Part shown: one piece after another, positions 5,107 to 6,099 of the stretch | How the letters are laid out: the number at the start of each line of letters is the position of its first letter | How positions within the stretch are numbered: position 1 is the stretch's first letter | Source of the DNA: Paracoccaceae bacterium | GTDB taxonomy: Bacteria > Pseudomonadota > Alphaproteobacteria > Rhodobacterales > Rhodobacteraceae | NCBI GenBank assembly: GCA_007123625.1 | Contig: SKKS01000111.1 | Coordinates: 1 to 6,099 of the forward strand | DNA: 6,099 nt | Direction of reading: 5' to 3' | The notes under the pieces: model-generated | The model's database searches: none | What the model saw: only the letters and a program-made list of their open reading frames with translations | What the model was told of the DNA's origin: nothing | Translations under genes and position numbers: made by a program

Positions 5107-5111
5107 AGGAG
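5107..5111 (+). promoter_or_regulatory. pckA ribosome binding site
   Basis: AGGAG sits 8 bases before the ATG at 5120, a near-ideal Shine-Dalgarno. It fixes the pckA start, since the encoded N-terminus (MSLERVNPRKRLEDQGI) fits the family. Confidence 0.75.
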
Positions 5112-5119
5112 CTATTGAG

Positions 5120-6099
5120 ATGAGCCTCGAACGGGTCAATCCTCGGAAACGTCTGGAAGATCAGGGAATTACCGGTCTGGCGGCAGCGCATTACAACTTG
5201 CTTGAGCCCGCGCTTGTGCAGGCATCGGTGACGCGCGGCGAAAGCACGCTGGGACATGGCGGCACGGTTCTGGTGTCCACCGGCGTGCACACCGGACGCT
5301 CGCCCAAGGACAAATTCGTTGTGCAAACCGATTGCGTCAAGGACAGCATCTGGTGGGAGAACAACCCGCCCATGACCCCCGACGCGTTCGAGCGGCTGTA
5401 CCAGGACATGCTGGCCCACATGCAGGGGCGGGAGTATTTCGTGCAGGACCTCTATGCCGGCGCCGACCCGGCCTACCGACTGGATGTGCGTCTGGTCACC
5501 GAGCTGGCATGGCACGGGTTGTTCATCCGCCACATGCTGCGCCGCCCCGAAGCGTCCGAGCTGGCCACCTTCGATCCCGAGTTCACCATCATCAACTGCC
5601 CCACCTTCAAGGCCGACCCCGCGCGCCATGGCTGCCGGTCCGACACGGTGATCGCATTGAACTTCGAGCGCAAGCTGGTGCTGATCGGGTCCAGCGAATA
5701 CGCGGGCGAGAACAAGAAATCGGTGTTTTCGATCCTGAACTACCTGCTGCCCGCAAAGGGCGTGATGCCGATGCATTGCTCGGCCAACCACGCAAAGGAT
5801 GACCCCGAGGAGTCTGCGATCTTCTTCGGGTTGTCGGGCACCGGCAAGACCACGCTGTCCGCCGACCCCGAGCGTACATTGATCGGCGATGACGAACACG
5901 GCTGGTCGGACAACGGGATCTTCAACTTCGAAGGCGGCTGCTACGCCAAGACCATCAACCTCAGTCGCGAGGCCGAGCCCGAAATCTACGACACCACTAC
6001 CCGCTTCGCCAGCGTGATCGAAAACGTGGTCTTCGACCCGGACACGCTGGAGATGGATTTCGACGATGGCAGCCTGACGGTCAACGCGCGCGTGGCCTA
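5120..6099 (+). CDS. pckA: Phosphoenolpyruvate carboxykinase (ATP), N-terminal part (3' end outside window)
   Basis: The frame is open from ATG 5120 to the window end, giving 326 full codons of a family usually about 530-540 residues. The enzyme (EC 4.1.1.49) converts oxaloacetate and ATP to PEP, CO2 and ADP, the first committed step of gluconeogenesis, in the cytoplasm. Motifs: HTGRSPKDKF (57-66) with the substrate-binding Arg60; YAGENKKS (194-201) with metal- and substrate-site lysines; MHCSAN (218-223) with His219; kinase-1a P-loop GLSGTGKTT (237-245); and the metal-binding LIGDDEHGW (254-262) with Asp257/Asp258. The final visible residues NARVA (322-326) carry Arg324, aligned with the conserved catalytic-site arginine (Arg333 in E. 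coli). The P-loop type marks the ATP-dependent rather than the GTP-dependent enzyme. No frameshift is seen. It is divergent from chvI and likely regulated by carbon status from the shared intergenic region. Confidence 0.97.
   Translation, partial: MSLERVNPRKRLEDQGITGLAAAHYNLLEPALVQASVTRGESTLGHGGTVLVSTGVHTGRSPKDKFVVQTDCVKDSIWWENNPPMTPDAFERLYQDMLAHMQGREYFVQDLYAGADPAYRLDVRLVTELAWHGLFIRHMLRRPEASELATFDPEFTIINCPTFKADPARHGCRSDTVIALNFERKLVLIGSSEYAGENKKSVFSILNYLLPAKGVMPMHCSANHAKDDPEESAIFFGLSGTGKTTLSADPERTLIGDDEHGWSDNGIFNFEGGCYAKTINLSREAEPEIYDTTTRFASVIENVVFDPDTLEMDFDDGSLTVNARVA

Larger units (their letters stand above)
4746..5119. other. Divergent chvI-pckA regulatory region (374 bp)
   Basis: No credible gene lies here, and base composition is more AT-rich in the middle part than in the flanking genes. 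It holds, from left to right: the chvI leader; a long inverted repeat over a candidate chvI promoter (4801-4828); a small inverted repeat (4881-4894); three 20-bp-phased direct repeats (4923-4972); a candidate extended -10 for pckA (5009-5017); two hairpins (5015-5044 and 5050-5073); and the pckA ribosome binding site (5107-5111). Each is listed separately. A minus-strand open frame entering from pckA (from 4928) is a shadow frame. Confidence 0.8.

Noticed and set aside
4928..5899. A 323-codon minus-strand open frame antisense to pckA and extending into the intergenic region
   Set aside because: It is a shadow of the GC-rich pckA reading frame. The translation is rich in Gly, Arg, Val and His without any recognisable domain, while pckA on the other strand has complete catalytic motifs and a strong ribosome binding site.

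Overview
The window looks like chromosomal DNA of a GC-rich alphaproteobacterium, most likely of the Rhodobacterales (Roseobacter/Rhodobacter group). This rests on the protein types and the gene order chvI-chvG-hprK-rapZ-EIIA(Man)-HPr, divergent from pckA, which resembles the known alphaproteobacterial arrangement. No species can be named from the sequence alone. I see no mobile element, tRNA, rRNA or CRISPR array.

Layout. Bases 1-162 (+) are the last 53 codons of a 3-hydroxybutyryl-CoA dehydrogenase. A 62-base convergent gap follows. From 4745 down to 225, six genes lie on the minus strand, read in the order chvI (response regulator), chvG (sensor histidine kinase), hprK (short HPr kinase/phosphorylase), rapZ (RapZ/YvcJ-type nucleotide-binding protein), an EIIA-Man-type PTS protein and HPr. 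Junctions are tight: a 35-base gap at chvI/chvG, a GTGA overlap at chvG/hprK, an 8-base overlap at hprK/rapZ, one base at rapZ/EIIA and 60 bases at EIIA/HPr. A single operon is likely. Bases 4746-5119 form a 374-base divergent regulatory region. pckA (ATP-type PEP carboxykinase) starts at 5120 (+) and runs off the right edge after 326 codons.

How the genes may work together. ChvG-ChvI is an envelope/acid-stress two-component system in alphaproteobacteria. HprK, EIIA-Man and HPr form a regulatory, sugar-transporter-less PTS; no EI or EIIB/C/D is seen here. HPr keeps both His15 (PEP-dependent relay) and Ser46 in an SIMG context (HprK target). pckA makes PEP, the phosphodonor of such a relay, so the locus joins envelope sensing, a PEP-reporting phosphorelay and a gluconeogenic entry point. 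The functional coupling is inference.

The most notable non-coding signal is three 10-bp direct repeats, TTGCG(C/A)TAAC, starting at 4923, 4943 and 4963, an exact 20-bp period, about 40 bp upstream of a candidate extended -10 for pckA. Other structures are an 11-bp-stem inverted repeat (4801-4828) across a candidate chvI promoter, tandem hairpins in the likely pckA leader (5015-5073), and a hairpin holding the chvI stop codon (4034-4051).
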